Positions 1 to 6,008 of a stretch of 7,757 nucleotides of DNA are shown here, in pieces. The notes under the pieces are model-generated. The model was not told the DNA's origin and did no database searches. It saw only the letters and a list, made by a program, of their open reading frames with translations. Position numbers and translations under genes: made by a program. The DNA is taken from positions 1 through 7,757 of the forward strand of contig QHPZ01000119.1 in NCBI GenBank assembly GCA_003219225.1. Direction: 5' to 3'. Within the stretch, counting starts at the first letter, position 1. Each line of letters starts with the position of its first letter. The stretch comes from Verrucomicrobiota bacterium. GTDB lineage: Bacteria; Verrucomicrobiota; Verrucomicrobiia; Chthoniobacterales; UBA10450.

Positions 1-415
1 AGACAAAGCAAAACGCCGTCGCCGGCAGCATCCGGCCCGGATGCGAACTCCCCATCACGGCCGGAAATTTGCGGACCAACCACGTATCGATCCCGAGGTT
101 CCAATTAAAAAAATGTTCCACCAGCGTCAGTCCGCCCAAGGCAATTACCGTTATCGCCAGCACCGTTGCGAACACGCCGATCGGTTTCGTGAGCTTTTTA
201 CCTGCTAAAGACACCAGCACCGCACCGCAAAGTAAAAATCCCGCCGCGATATTTGGCTTCAGCGGGGTCGATCCGGGAATAATCGATCTGAGCGATTCAA
301 TATTGGCCCACCAACCGAACAGAACCACACCGCCCAAGGCAATTGACAACATGCCTGCGGCCTGAGCGAAAGTTCGGTGATGCAGCCAATGAGCTGATTT
401 CGGAGAAACCGTCAT
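1..415 (-). CDS. Membrane sensor module, N-terminal part (probable PAS/histidine-kinase or GGDEF protein), partial
   Basis: The frame is open from an ATG at 415 to the left edge and gives 138 residues with no stop. After a short basic N-terminus there are three clear hydrophobic segments (about residues 19-37, 56-72 and 79-99), and a fourth seems to begin near 130. The segment around residues 47-62 (PG then LKPNIAAGFLL) is echoed at 126-137 (PGRMLPATAFCF), an internal repeat. The pattern of a Lys-Pro-Asn helix, then LTLVEHFFNWNLGID, then HPGRM is one I know from membrane N-termini placed before PAS, histidine-kinase or diguanylate-cyclase domains; those output domains would lie outside the window, so the function is inferred. 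The gene follows holB on the same strand after 126 bp. No convincing ribosome binding site is seen; a GAGGA lies more than 20 bases upstream. An in-frame TAA at about 461-463 rules out a start inside holB. Confidence 0.7.
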   Translation of the reverse strand, partial: MTVSPKSAHWLHHRTFAQAAGMLSIALGGVVLFGWWANIESLRSIIPGSTPLKPNIAAGFLLCGAVLVSLAGKKLTKPIGVFATVLAITVIALGGLTLVEHFFNWNLGIDTWLVRKFPAVMGSSHPGRMLPATAFCFV

Positions 416-541
416 GACTGACTGGATGACGAGCAGGTTCCTCGCCCTTCGACCCGCGGATTAGGCCTTTTTCTCCGTGGTAAGGCTTTGGCTCCGCAGC
501 CTTCTTGCCAGGATCGCCAGGATAGCCGTGACGCTCTTGGA
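416..541. other. Non-coding spacer between holB and the membrane sensor gene
   Basis: These 126 bp separate the holB stop from the ATG at 415. The holB frame reads 26 further codons before another TAA, so no gene is supported here. Two small structures are visible: two tandem 9-mers on the plus strand (GCCAGGATC at 507-515 and GCCAGGATA at 516-524), and a 6-bp inverted repeat (AAGGCT 482-487, AGCCTT 498-503). Neither strand has a T-run after the hairpin, so it does not look like an intrinsic terminator. I see no good -35/-10 pair. It may hold the sensor gene's promoter or a dispersed repeat fragment. Confidence 0.45.
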
Positions 542-1513
542 TTATGAGCCAAAGATTTCCAGAAAAGCGACTTCGATGGCGAGCGCTTCCTGAATATTGC
601 GCCCGAGATGGTCGCGCAAATCTTCCAACCGGCGGACGCGGCGCAGAATTTGCGCAGGAGTAAAGTGGCTGGCCAGTTCGGCTGTTTCTTTTCTTGCCGC
701 GGCCAAATCGCGCATCGGCAGACCGCGGTTGGCGCGGAGCACATCCGACCACCATTGGAACAATGTTTCCAGAAGGGCAGCGCGGCGCTGGATGGACAAA
801 CTCTCGCTCAGCGCCTTGTAATATTCTGCGCGCTCGTCCAACCAGGTGCCGTCGGTCGCGTTTTGGTAGCGCGCCTGCTCGCGTTTCAACGCCTCGGCGT
901 GTTCCATTTTGATTTGATCACGAATTGCGCCGAGCAAACGCTGGAATCCCTGCGCGAGCGCGTAGGCATCGCGGACATTCGGCGAGGCCACGCGAGCAGA
1001 TTCGCGCAGGAGGCGGACGAGCTCTGTTTGCTCAGCGGTCGCCTTTTGTTCTTCAGCTGGTTGGAGAGGAATCGCGATGCAACGTGAAATGATCGTCTCT
1101 GGCAACATTTCGGGCATGGCCGTGAGCAATAACAACAGAGAATCCTTGGGAGGTTCTTCCAAAGTCTTGAGGAACGCGTTCGCAGCCTGCGGCTGGAGCC
1201 GATCCGCATCCGCGAGGATCGCGACCTTGCGGCGACCATCACTCGCACGCATTTGCAGCGCGTGCTCGAGGGCGCGGACCTGCTCGATCACGATCCGGCG
1301 CGATTTCGATTCCGGCTCGGCCACAAAAGTCTCCCGCGCTGTGCCAGAAAATACATCGGCCGGGCGGCTGCCATTCACCAGCTGCGCCAACTCGGCCGCA
1401 AGCGAACGCTTGCCGCTGCCGGGTTGCCCGCAAATCAGATATGCGTGCGCGAGCCGCTTCTGCTCATGTGCACGCCGCAAGTACTGGAGCGCGGCTGTAT
1501 GCGAGAAAGCCAT
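542..1513 (-). CDS. holB: DNA polymerase III delta-prime subunit
   Basis: Delta-prime is the stator of the clamp-loader complex that places the sliding clamp on DNA. The 323-residue product starts MAFSHTAAL. It shows the Walker A loop GQPGSGKRS (residues 29-37), the Walker B-like strand KVAILADADRL (96-106), the family signature AANAFLKTLEEPP (110-122) and the SRC motif (143-145) after a sensor-1 strand ending LLTA. The C-terminal half is helical and charged, as expected for the collar region. The four zinc-binding cysteines present in many DnaX/HolB proteins between Walker A and Walker B are absent; that stretch (about 47-72) is short and Cys-free. The DADRL Walker B fits a subunit that does not hydrolyse ATP. 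I chose the ATG at 1513 because it lies 2 bp after the tmk stop and matches family N-termini; the frame is open to an ATG at 1588, but that would lie inside tmk and add repeat-derived residues. It is probably translated together with tmk. Confidence 0.88.
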   Translation of the reverse strand: MAFSHTAALQYLRRAHEQKRLAHAYLICGQPGSGKRSLAAELAQLVNGSRPADVFSGTARETFVAEPESKSRRIVIEQVRALEHALQMRASDGRRKVAILADADRLQPQAANAFLKTLEEPPKDSLLLLLTAMPEMLPETIISRCIAIPLQPAEEQKATAEQTELVRLLRESARVASPNVRDAYALAQGFQRLLGAIRDQIKMEHAEALKREQARYQNATDGTWLDERAEYYKALSESLSIQRRAALLETLFQWWSDVLRANRGLPMRDLAAARKETAELASHFTPAQILRRVRRLEDLRDHLGRNIQEALAIEVAFLEIFGS

Positions 1514-1515
1514 CG

Positions 1516-2184
1516 CTAAACTTCTGACCTCTGACTTCTGACCTCTGCCTTCGCGAGATTTGGAAAACGGGAGCAGACCGTTTTCCAAATCTCGTTGTCG
1601 ATCTTGTCTGCCGGTTGTGCGCCATCGAGCAGGACAACGCGATTCGGTTCGCGTTCGGCGATCTCACGATACCCGCCACGGACGCGCTCATAGAATTGCG
1701 TCGGCTGCTGCTCCATTCGATCGGGACGCCGCGGAGTTTTCATGCGCGACTGCGCCGTCTCAAGATCGACATCGAGCAGAAAGGTCACGTCGGGAATGCA
1801 ATCACCGACGGCGAATGCATTCACTTGCGCGACCAGTTCTGGATTCAGTCCGCGCGCGGCACCCTGATATACCGTTGTCGAATCGAAAAATCGATCGGCA
1901 ATTACGCAAACACCGCGTTCGAGGGTTGGTTTGATCACTTCGCGCACGAGCTGACTTCGGCTCGCGGCGAAGAGCAGCAGCTCAGTCTCGGCCGTGATCG
2001 CGGCGTTGTGCGGCGCAAATTGCAGAAGCTCGCGAATCGATTCGCCGATCGGAGTGCCGCCTGGCTCGCGTGTGACCAAAAAATCGACGCCGAGTTTTTC
2101 CAGACGCGCGGCGAGCCGCCGGACCTGAGTCGATTTCCCGCAGCCCTCCGACCCCTCGAATGTGATGAATGGCGCGCGCGACAT
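1516..2184 (-). CDS. tmk: Thymidylate kinase (dTMP kinase)
   Basis: The enzyme phosphorylates dTMP to dTDP with ATP in the dTTP pathway. The 222-residue product has the P-loop EGSEGCGKST (residues 10-19), the TREPGGTP motif (38-45) that contacts substrate, and DRFFDSTTVYQG (97-108), the equivalent of the family DRY-DST-YQG signature. An Arg-rich lid segment (SRMKTPRRPDRME) follows. The length is near the usual 200-220. I chose the ATG at 2184 because the P-loop strand then begins at the normal distance; the frame is open to 2244, but that extension is unlike the family. The last part is unusual. From about IWKTVCSRFPNL onward the coding sequence overlaps a perfect 17-bp inverted repeat, and the final residues (EVRSQRSEV) are translated from four 7-bp tandem repeats. 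The tail therefore looks added rather than conserved. holB starts 2 bp downstream. tmk-holB adjacency is common in bacteria and supports both calls. Confidence 0.93.
   Translation of the reverse strand: MSRAPFITFEGSEGCGKSTQVRRLAARLEKLGVDFLVTREPGGTPIGESIRELLQFAPHNAAITAETELLLFAASRSQLVREVIKPTLERGVCVIADRFFDSTTVYQGAARGLNPELVAQVNAFAVGDCIPDVTFLLDVDLETAQSRMKTPRRPDRMEQQPTQFYERVRGGYREIAEREPNRVVLLDGAQPADKIDNEIWKTVCSRFPNLAKAEVRSQRSEV
1519..1546 (-). repeat. Four tandem 7-bp units at the tmk 3' end
   Basis: Read on the minus strand, 1546 to 1519 is AGAGGTC, AGAAGTC, AGAGGTC, AGAAGTT: four consecutive heptamers differing at one position, plus the last base. The array sits just before the tmk stop (TAG at 1518-1516) and about 5 bp upstream of the holB ATG. 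Seven is not a multiple of three, so gain or loss of one unit would shift the tmk frame, the position of its stop, and its spacing to holB. The array encodes the EVRSQRSEV tail. Confidence 0.85.
1554..1594. repeat. Perfect 17-bp inverted repeat (hairpin) inside the tmk 3' end
   Basis: The left arm CGAGATTTGGAAAACGG (1554-1570) and right arm CCGTTTTCCAAATCTCG (1578-1594) are exact reverse complements around a 7-base loop (1571-1577). The tmk frame runs through it. Because of the symmetry, both strands read nearly the same peptide (MENG-x-x-PFSKSR). It lies 41 bases upstream of the holB ATG in the tmk-holB transcript. Neither strand has a T-run after it, so a classical intrinsic terminator is unlikely. 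It may be a processing or stability hairpin, an attenuator, or an inserted palindromic element. Confidence 0.85.
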
Positions 2185-2242
2185 CAGTCTCGACTGTGAA
2201 ATAAAGCCGCGCGATTGTCGAACCCGTGCGTGCGATCGCAAC
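2185..2242. promoter_or_regulatory. Divergent spacer between tmk (minus) and the EVE-deacetylase gene (plus)
   Basis: If the chosen starts are right, these 58 bp must hold the promoters for both divergent groups, or one of the groups must start further upstream. It contains two palindromes: CAGTC-TC-GACTG (2185-2196), directly next to the tmk ATG, and the perfect 10-mer TGCGATCGCA (2231-2240), ending 2 bp before the ATG at 2243. Either could be an operator or ribosome-masking hairpin, but both are short enough to occur by chance. I see no convincing sigma-70 -35/-10 pair. The plus frame is also open leftward to an ATG at 2162, inside the tmk 5' end. Confidence 0.4.
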
Positions 2243-3526
2243 ATGAAAAACTGCTGGCTCGTAAAACAGGAACCTTCCGACTATTCGTGGTCCGATTTCA
2301 CACGCGACCGCGGCACGAGCTGGACGGGAGTGCGTAACTACACGGCGCGAAATAATCTGCGTCGGATGAACAAAGGCGACGAAGTCCTGTTTTATCACAG
2401 CGGCGAGGAGAAAGCGGCAGTCGGCATCGCGCGTGTGGCAAAGACAGCTTACCCGGATCCGACGGCGCGGGAGGGCGACTGGAGCGCAGTCGATCTCGTG
2501 CCGATCAACGCGTTGTCGCGCGCGGTGACGCTGCGGCAGATCAAAGCCGAGCCGCGTCTCAAGAACATCGCGCTTGTCCGTCAATCGCGGCTGTCAGTCA
2601 TGCCGCTAAGCGCGGCAGACGGCCAAAGGCCGGCATTTTGTTACCATCGCGCCCGGAGGTCGCGATCCACCTTTCGCCTTGTTCAAAGCGACCAGTGCGC
2701 CGAAATTTGCAGCCGGATGAGTTCGTTGGCGGCAACGCAATATCTGCCGGTCGTCGCGACCGGCAGTGCCACTCAGGATTTCCTCGTCGTTTCGGTCCAT
2801 GACGTTGCACCGTCGACGCGACCGATCATCACGCAGATCATGGTCGAACTCGCGCGGCAGGGCGTGCGCAGTTGTTCGCTTCTTGTCGTGCCCGATTACC
2901 ACCGCCAGGGCCCGTCCATGCAAGATCGACAATTCGTCGCCTGGCTGCGTGAGTTGGAAACCGCCGGACACGAGATCGTCATTCACGGCTATTTTCATGA
3001 GCGATCGCGGCGGGGAGACGAAAGCCTCTTCGAGAAGTTCGTCACGCAAATCTACACCAACGGCGAAGGCGAATTTTACGATCTCCGCTACGGTGAGGCG
3101 CTGCGTCGAATCAAAACCGCGCGGGAGGAATTTTGGACGAACGGTCTGAAGCCGCGCGGATTCGTTGCGCCGGCGTGGCTGCTCAGTCCCGAAGCCGAAC
3201 GCGCAGCGCACGATGCCGAAATGGAATACACCACGCGCCTGCGCACAGTCCTCGACCTGCGGTCGCGTGAAACCTTCGCCGCGCGCTCAATCGTTTACAG
3301 TGTTCGAAACAGCTGGCGCCGCGCCACAAGCCTGCTCTGGAATGCGGCGCTCGCCCGCGTGCTGGCGCAGAACCCTCTCCTGCGCGTGAGCATTCATCCG
3401 GCGGATTATTCTCATCCGATCGTTTGGCGGCAGATTGTCGATCTAATCAAGACTGCAAACGGGAGCCGCACGGTGACGACTTATCAGGATTGGATCGGCC
3501 AACAGCGCGTCCGGCGCGCGGCCTGA
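2243..3526 (+). CDS. EVE-domain / DUF2334 polysaccharide deacetylase fusion (or two merged genes)
   Basis: One uninterrupted frame of 427 residues carries two families normally found apart. Residues 1-126 are an EVE (PUA-like) domain: CWLVKQEPSDYSW (4-16), WTGVRNYTARNNLR (27-40), GDEVLFYHS (45-53), an AYPDPT motif and RLSVMPLSAAD (about 116-126). EVE domains bind modified or unusual nucleobases. Its usual last helix is missing. An Arg-rich stretch (127-158) with no recognised fold follows. From Met159 (base 2717) the rest is a DUF2334/NodB-like deacetylase: VSVHDVAP with metal-ligand candidates His186-Asp187, IHGYFH with His248 and His252, an APAW strand, and SIHPADY with His385. These enzymes remove acetyl groups from sugars using a divalent metal. 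Lengths of about 126-158 and 269 residues equal two ordinary stand-alone proteins, so a lost stop codon, or translation of the second part from 2717, is as plausible as a true fusion. The start at 2243 gives a family-like N-terminus; 2162 is the furthest in-frame ATG. No strong ribosome binding site is seen. Confidence 0.8.
   Translation: MKNCWLVKQEPSDYSWSDFTRDRGTSWTGVRNYTARNNLRRMNKGDEVLFYHSGEEKAAVGIARVAKTAYPDPTAREGDWSAVDLVPINALSRAVTLRQIKAEPRLKNIALVRQSRLSVMPLSAADGQRPAFCYHRARRSRSTFRLVQSDQCAEICSRMSSLAATQYLPVVATGSATQDFLVVSVHDVAPSTRPIITQIMVELARQGVRSCSLLVVPDYHRQGPSMQDRQFVAWLRELETAGHEIVIHGYFHERSRRGDESLFEKFVTQIYTNGEGEFYDLRYGEALRRIKTAREEFWTNGLKPRGFVAPAWLLSPEAERAAHDAEMEYTTRLRTVLDLRSRETFAARSIVYSVRNSWRRATSLLWNAALARVLAQNPLLRVSIHPADYSHPIVWRQIVDLIKTANGSRTVTTYQDWIGQQRVRRAA
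2602..2657. repeat. Cluster of short inverted repeats at the EVE-deacetylase junction
   Basis: Three close hairpins fall where the EVE homology ends: GCCGC/GCGGC (2602-2606 and 2612-2616), CGGCC-AAA-GGCCG (2620-2632), and ATCGCG/CGCGAT (about 2647-2652 and 2662-2667). The second is followed by GCATTTTGTT, a weak terminator-like T-tract. Such clustering is more typical of an intergenic region than of a protein linker, which supports the idea that two genes have merged here. The coordinates cover the core of the cluster. Confidence 0.5.
2717..2719 (+). other. Alternative internal start of the deacetylase gene
   Basis: ATG at 2717 begins MSSLAATQYLPVV, then the first DUF2334 strand and HDV motif at residues 28-30, the usual position for stand-alone DUF2334 proteins. 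It would give a 269-residue enzyme. In the +1 frame a TGA (2718-2720) overlaps this ATG as ATGA, a common arrangement for coupled genes, although that other frame carries no recognisable protein. No clear Shine-Dalgarno sequence precedes it. Confidence 0.5.
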
Positions 3527-3530
3527 GCTC

Positions 3531-5933
3531 ATGAGCAAGTGCGACCTCCACATCCACTCGCGCTACAGCGCGCGCTCGGAAGAATGGCTCTTTCGCCGGC
3601 TGGAGTTTCCCGATAGCTACTCCGATCCGCGCTGGCTTTATCAGCAATTGCGCGAGCGCGGCATGGATTACGTCACCATCACCGATCACGACACGATCGA
3701 GGGTTGTCTCCAAATTCGCGACCTGCCGAATACGTTCATCAGCGAACAAGTCACGACCTACTTTCCCGGCGACGCTTGCAAGATCCACCTCCTGGTCTGG
3801 GGAATCACCGAAGCGCAGCACGCGGACATTGTGATTTTGCGCGACAACATTTTTGCGCTGCAACGTTATCTGCAGGCCGGACAAATCGCGCACGCGGTGG
3901 CACACCCGCTCTACAGCATCAACGGCGAGCTGAGCGCATCGCATCTGGAGCGGCTCATTCTGCTGTTCAAACACTTTGAGGCGATCAATGGTTTGCGTGA
4001 CGCGCTCCTGAGCGAATTGGCGCGCGAGCTTCTCGGTTCATTGACGCCAGCAAAGATCGACAAGTTTGCCAAGCGACATAACCTCGCGCCCACACATCCC
4101 GAGCCGTGGAAGAAAGTCTTTGTCGGCGGTTCGGACGATCACGGCGGGCAGTTCCTCGCCTCGGCTTACACCGAGACGCCGCCGGCGGATTCGGTGGAGA
4201 CATTTCTCGCCTTCATGCGCGAAGGACGTTGCGACGCCAAAGGCCACGGCGGCACGCCGCTGGCGCTGTCGCACGGCTTTTATAACACGGTGGCCCGTTT
4301 CATTCAGGACCGCTTCCAAGAAAAACTCGGGCCGAGTGCACCGCTGGTGGAGCAAATGTTCTCGCGCTTCATGGAGGGACGCGATCCGACCGAGCTGACC
4401 CTCAGGGACAAAGCGACCGTCTTCGCGCAAGGCGTCGTCTCGGGAAGAATTTTCGACCTGATGAAACCGGCGAACATGTCGCTGTGGAAAGAGTTGTCGA
4501 ACCAGTTTCACGAAGCGCAGGCGAAGGCGATCAGCGCGGCGGAGCTCGAAGGCGCAGTCGAGCCGGAGCGCCGGACTTTTCTGATGGCGAATGCCGTGGC
4601 CGAACAGTTGGCCTTTCGGCTGTTCAAAAAGTTCGTCCAGCAAATCAGCAGCGGCAACATGGTCGAAAGCATGCAGGCGCTGAGCGCGATCGTGCCCATC
4701 CTGGTGCTGCTCGCGCCTTACATTTACGGCTTTCACAGCCAGGCGCCGTCGCGCAAGTGGCTGCGCGATATTTTTCGTGAGCTGACGGGCGACATTCCAG
4801 ACGGGCTGCAAAACCGCAAACGTGCCTGGTTCACCGACACACTCGAAGACGTCAACGGTGTCGCCACCACGATCCGCAAAATGACTGCCGCCGGTGCCGC
4901 TGCCGGAAAAGATTTGATCGTGGTGACTTCGCGGAACGAGCTCACGGTCGACGATATCCCGATCAAGAATTTTCAGCCGATCGGCGAATTCGAATTGCCT
5001 GAATACGAACTGCAAAAGCTCAGTTTCCCGCCGATTTTGCAGATGCTCGATTACATCCAGCGGGAACGCTTTACCGAGATCATCATCAGCACGCCTGGGC
5101 CGATCGGGCTAACCGCGCTGCTCGCAGCCAAGATGCTCAACCTGCAAACGAGTGGGATTTATCACACCGATTTCCCGCAATACGTCCGCATCCTCACCGA
5201 GGACAGCTTTCTCGAGAGCGTGACCTGGCGTTACATGCAATGGTTCTACGGCCAGCTCGATACGGTTTTCGTGAACTCGGAGGAATACCGCCACAGCTGG
5301 ATCAAACGCGGGTTCGACCCGGCCAAGCTAAAAATTTTCCCGCGCGGCCTCGACACCGAACTGTTTCATCCCAAGCGGCGCGACCCGGCGTTCTTCGAAA
5401 AATTTTGCGGCGGCAACTGCGAAGTTCGCCTGCTTTATGTCGGTCGAGTGTCGAAAGAGAAAAATCTCGATCTTCTAGCCGAAGCGTACCGACGACTGCG
5501 CGGCGAGGGATTGCTGGTCCAGCTGGTGGTCGTCGGCCACGGCCCATATTCCGAAGCGTTTGCCGAATCACTGCCCGAAGCGTGTTTCACCGGTTATCTC
5601 ACCGGCAATGATCTCGCCGCCGCCTACGCCTCGGCAGATATCTTCGTTTTCCCGAGCACGACCGACACCTTCGGCAACGTTATCATCGAAGCCCAAGCCT
5701 CCGGCGTTCCCGTCGTCGTTTCCGATTCCGGCGGACCGAAAGAGCTGGTGAAAAACAATGAGACCGGCCTTATCACTCGATCACACGATGTCGATGATCT
5801 GACCGACGCCGTGCGCCGCCTCGTGCGCGATCGTGACCTGCGCGAGCGCATGCGCGCAAACGCTCGCGAAAGCGTCGCCGATCGCAGCTGGCCCTCCGCC
5901 TTTGCCAAATTCTGGCGCGCAACTGAACTTTAG
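3531..5933 (+). CDS. PHP-domain phosphoesterase fused to a GT4 glycosyltransferase
   Basis: This 800-residue protein has two catalytic modules. Residues 1-215 are a PHP (polymerase and histidinol phosphatase) domain with likely metal ligands His7 and His9 (DLHIHSRYS), Asp52-His53-Asp54 (TITDHDTIEG), Glu72, His125 (AHPLYS), and Asp202/Asp203-His204 (GSDDHGG). PHP domains hydrolyse phosphoester bonds. Residues about 430-800 are a GT-B fold, family-4 retaining glycosyltransferase: the N-lobe begins WFTDTLEDVNGV (from Trp433), and the C-lobe has LLYVGRVSKEKNLDLL and TDTFGNVIIEAQASG. In the latter, Asp712 and Glu720 form a D-x7-E version of the E-x7-E nucleotide-sugar motif, as in several lipid or mannose transferases of this family. 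The linker (about 215-430) is mostly helical, unrecognised, and carries one hydrophobic stretch (384-401), perhaps a membrane anchor. The start at 3531 lies 4 bp after the preceding stop, so the genes are probably co-translated. Donor and acceptor cannot be read from the sequence. Confidence 0.87.
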   Translation: MSKCDLHIHSRYSARSEEWLFRRLEFPDSYSDPRWLYQQLRERGMDYVTITDHDTIEGCLQIRDLPNTFISEQVTTYFPGDACKIHLLVWGITEAQHADIVILRDNIFALQRYLQAGQIAHAVAHPLYSINGELSASHLERLILLFKHFEAINGLRDALLSELARELLGSLTPAKIDKFAKRHNLAPTHPEPWKKVFVGGSDDHGGQFLASAYTETPPADSVETFLAFMREGRCDAKGHGGTPLALSHGFYNTVARFIQDRFQEKLGPSAPLVEQMFSRFMEGRDPTELTLRDKATVFAQGVVSGRIFDLMKPANMSLWKELSNQFHEAQAKAISAAELEGAVEPERRTFLMANAVAEQLAFRLFKKFVQQISSGNMVESMQALSAIVPILVLLAPYIYGFHSQAPSRKWLRDIFRELTGDIPDGLQNRKRAWFTDTLEDVNGVATTIRKMTAAGAAAGKDLIVVTSRNELTVDDIPIKNFQPIGEFELPEYELQKLSFPPILQMLDYIQRERFTEIIISTPGPIGLTALLAAKMLNLQTSGIYHTDFPQYVRILTEDSFLESVTWRYMQWFYGQLDTVFVNSEEYRHSWIKRGFDPAKLKIFPRGLDTELFHPKRRDPAFFEKFCGGNCEVRLLYVGRVSKEKNLDLLAEAYRRLRGEGLLVQLVVVGHGPYSEAFAESLPEACFTGYLTGNDLAAAYASADIFVFPSTTDTFGNVIIEAQASGVPVVVSDSGGPKELVKNNETGLITRSHDVDDLTDAVRRLVRDRDLRERMRANARESVADRSWPSAFAKFWRATEL

Positions 5934-6008
5934 GGCCGCTGTTCAACAACGCAGCCGTGGCAGAGTTGTCTATTTCGGCAGCGTCCGCATGTTGTCTTTG
6001 CCCGAGAG
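5934..6008 (+). promoter_or_regulatory. Spacer before treZ with a possible leader peptide
   Basis: These 75 bp separate the PHP-glycosyltransferase stop from the treZ ATG. They contain a direct repeat GTTGTCT (5965-5971 and 5991-5997) and a very short frame, MLSLPER, starting at 5989, whose TGA (6010-6012) overlaps the treZ ATG as ATGA. I see no clear promoter or terminator, so treZ may be read through from upstream. The GAGAG directly before the ATG is too close for a normal ribosome binding site. Confidence 0.35.

Noticed and set aside
69..365. A 98-codon plus-strand open frame at the left edge
   Set aside because: The opposite strand reads a clean multi-pass membrane protein with family-like motifs; this frame is its antisense.
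297..755. A 152-codon minus-strand frame across the holB end and the spacer
   Set aside because: It overlaps both holB and the sensor gene in another frame and has a low-complexity, Arg/Pro/Ser-rich composition with no domain.
1554..1594. The palindrome as an intrinsic terminator of tmk
   Set aside because: No T-run follows on either strand, and holB lies directly downstream in the same unit.
3001..3008. GCGATCGC octamer, like the cyanobacterial HIP1 repeat (also within 2232-2239)
   Set aside because: Only two copies were noticed in a GC-rich window and the gene content is not cyanobacterial; chance is enough.
4038..5015. A 325-codon minus-strand open frame inside the PHP-glycosyltransferase gene
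   Set aside because: It lies wholly opposite a gene with clear enzyme motifs, is rich in Arg and His, and shows no recognisable domain. It is a shadow of the GC-rich coding strand.
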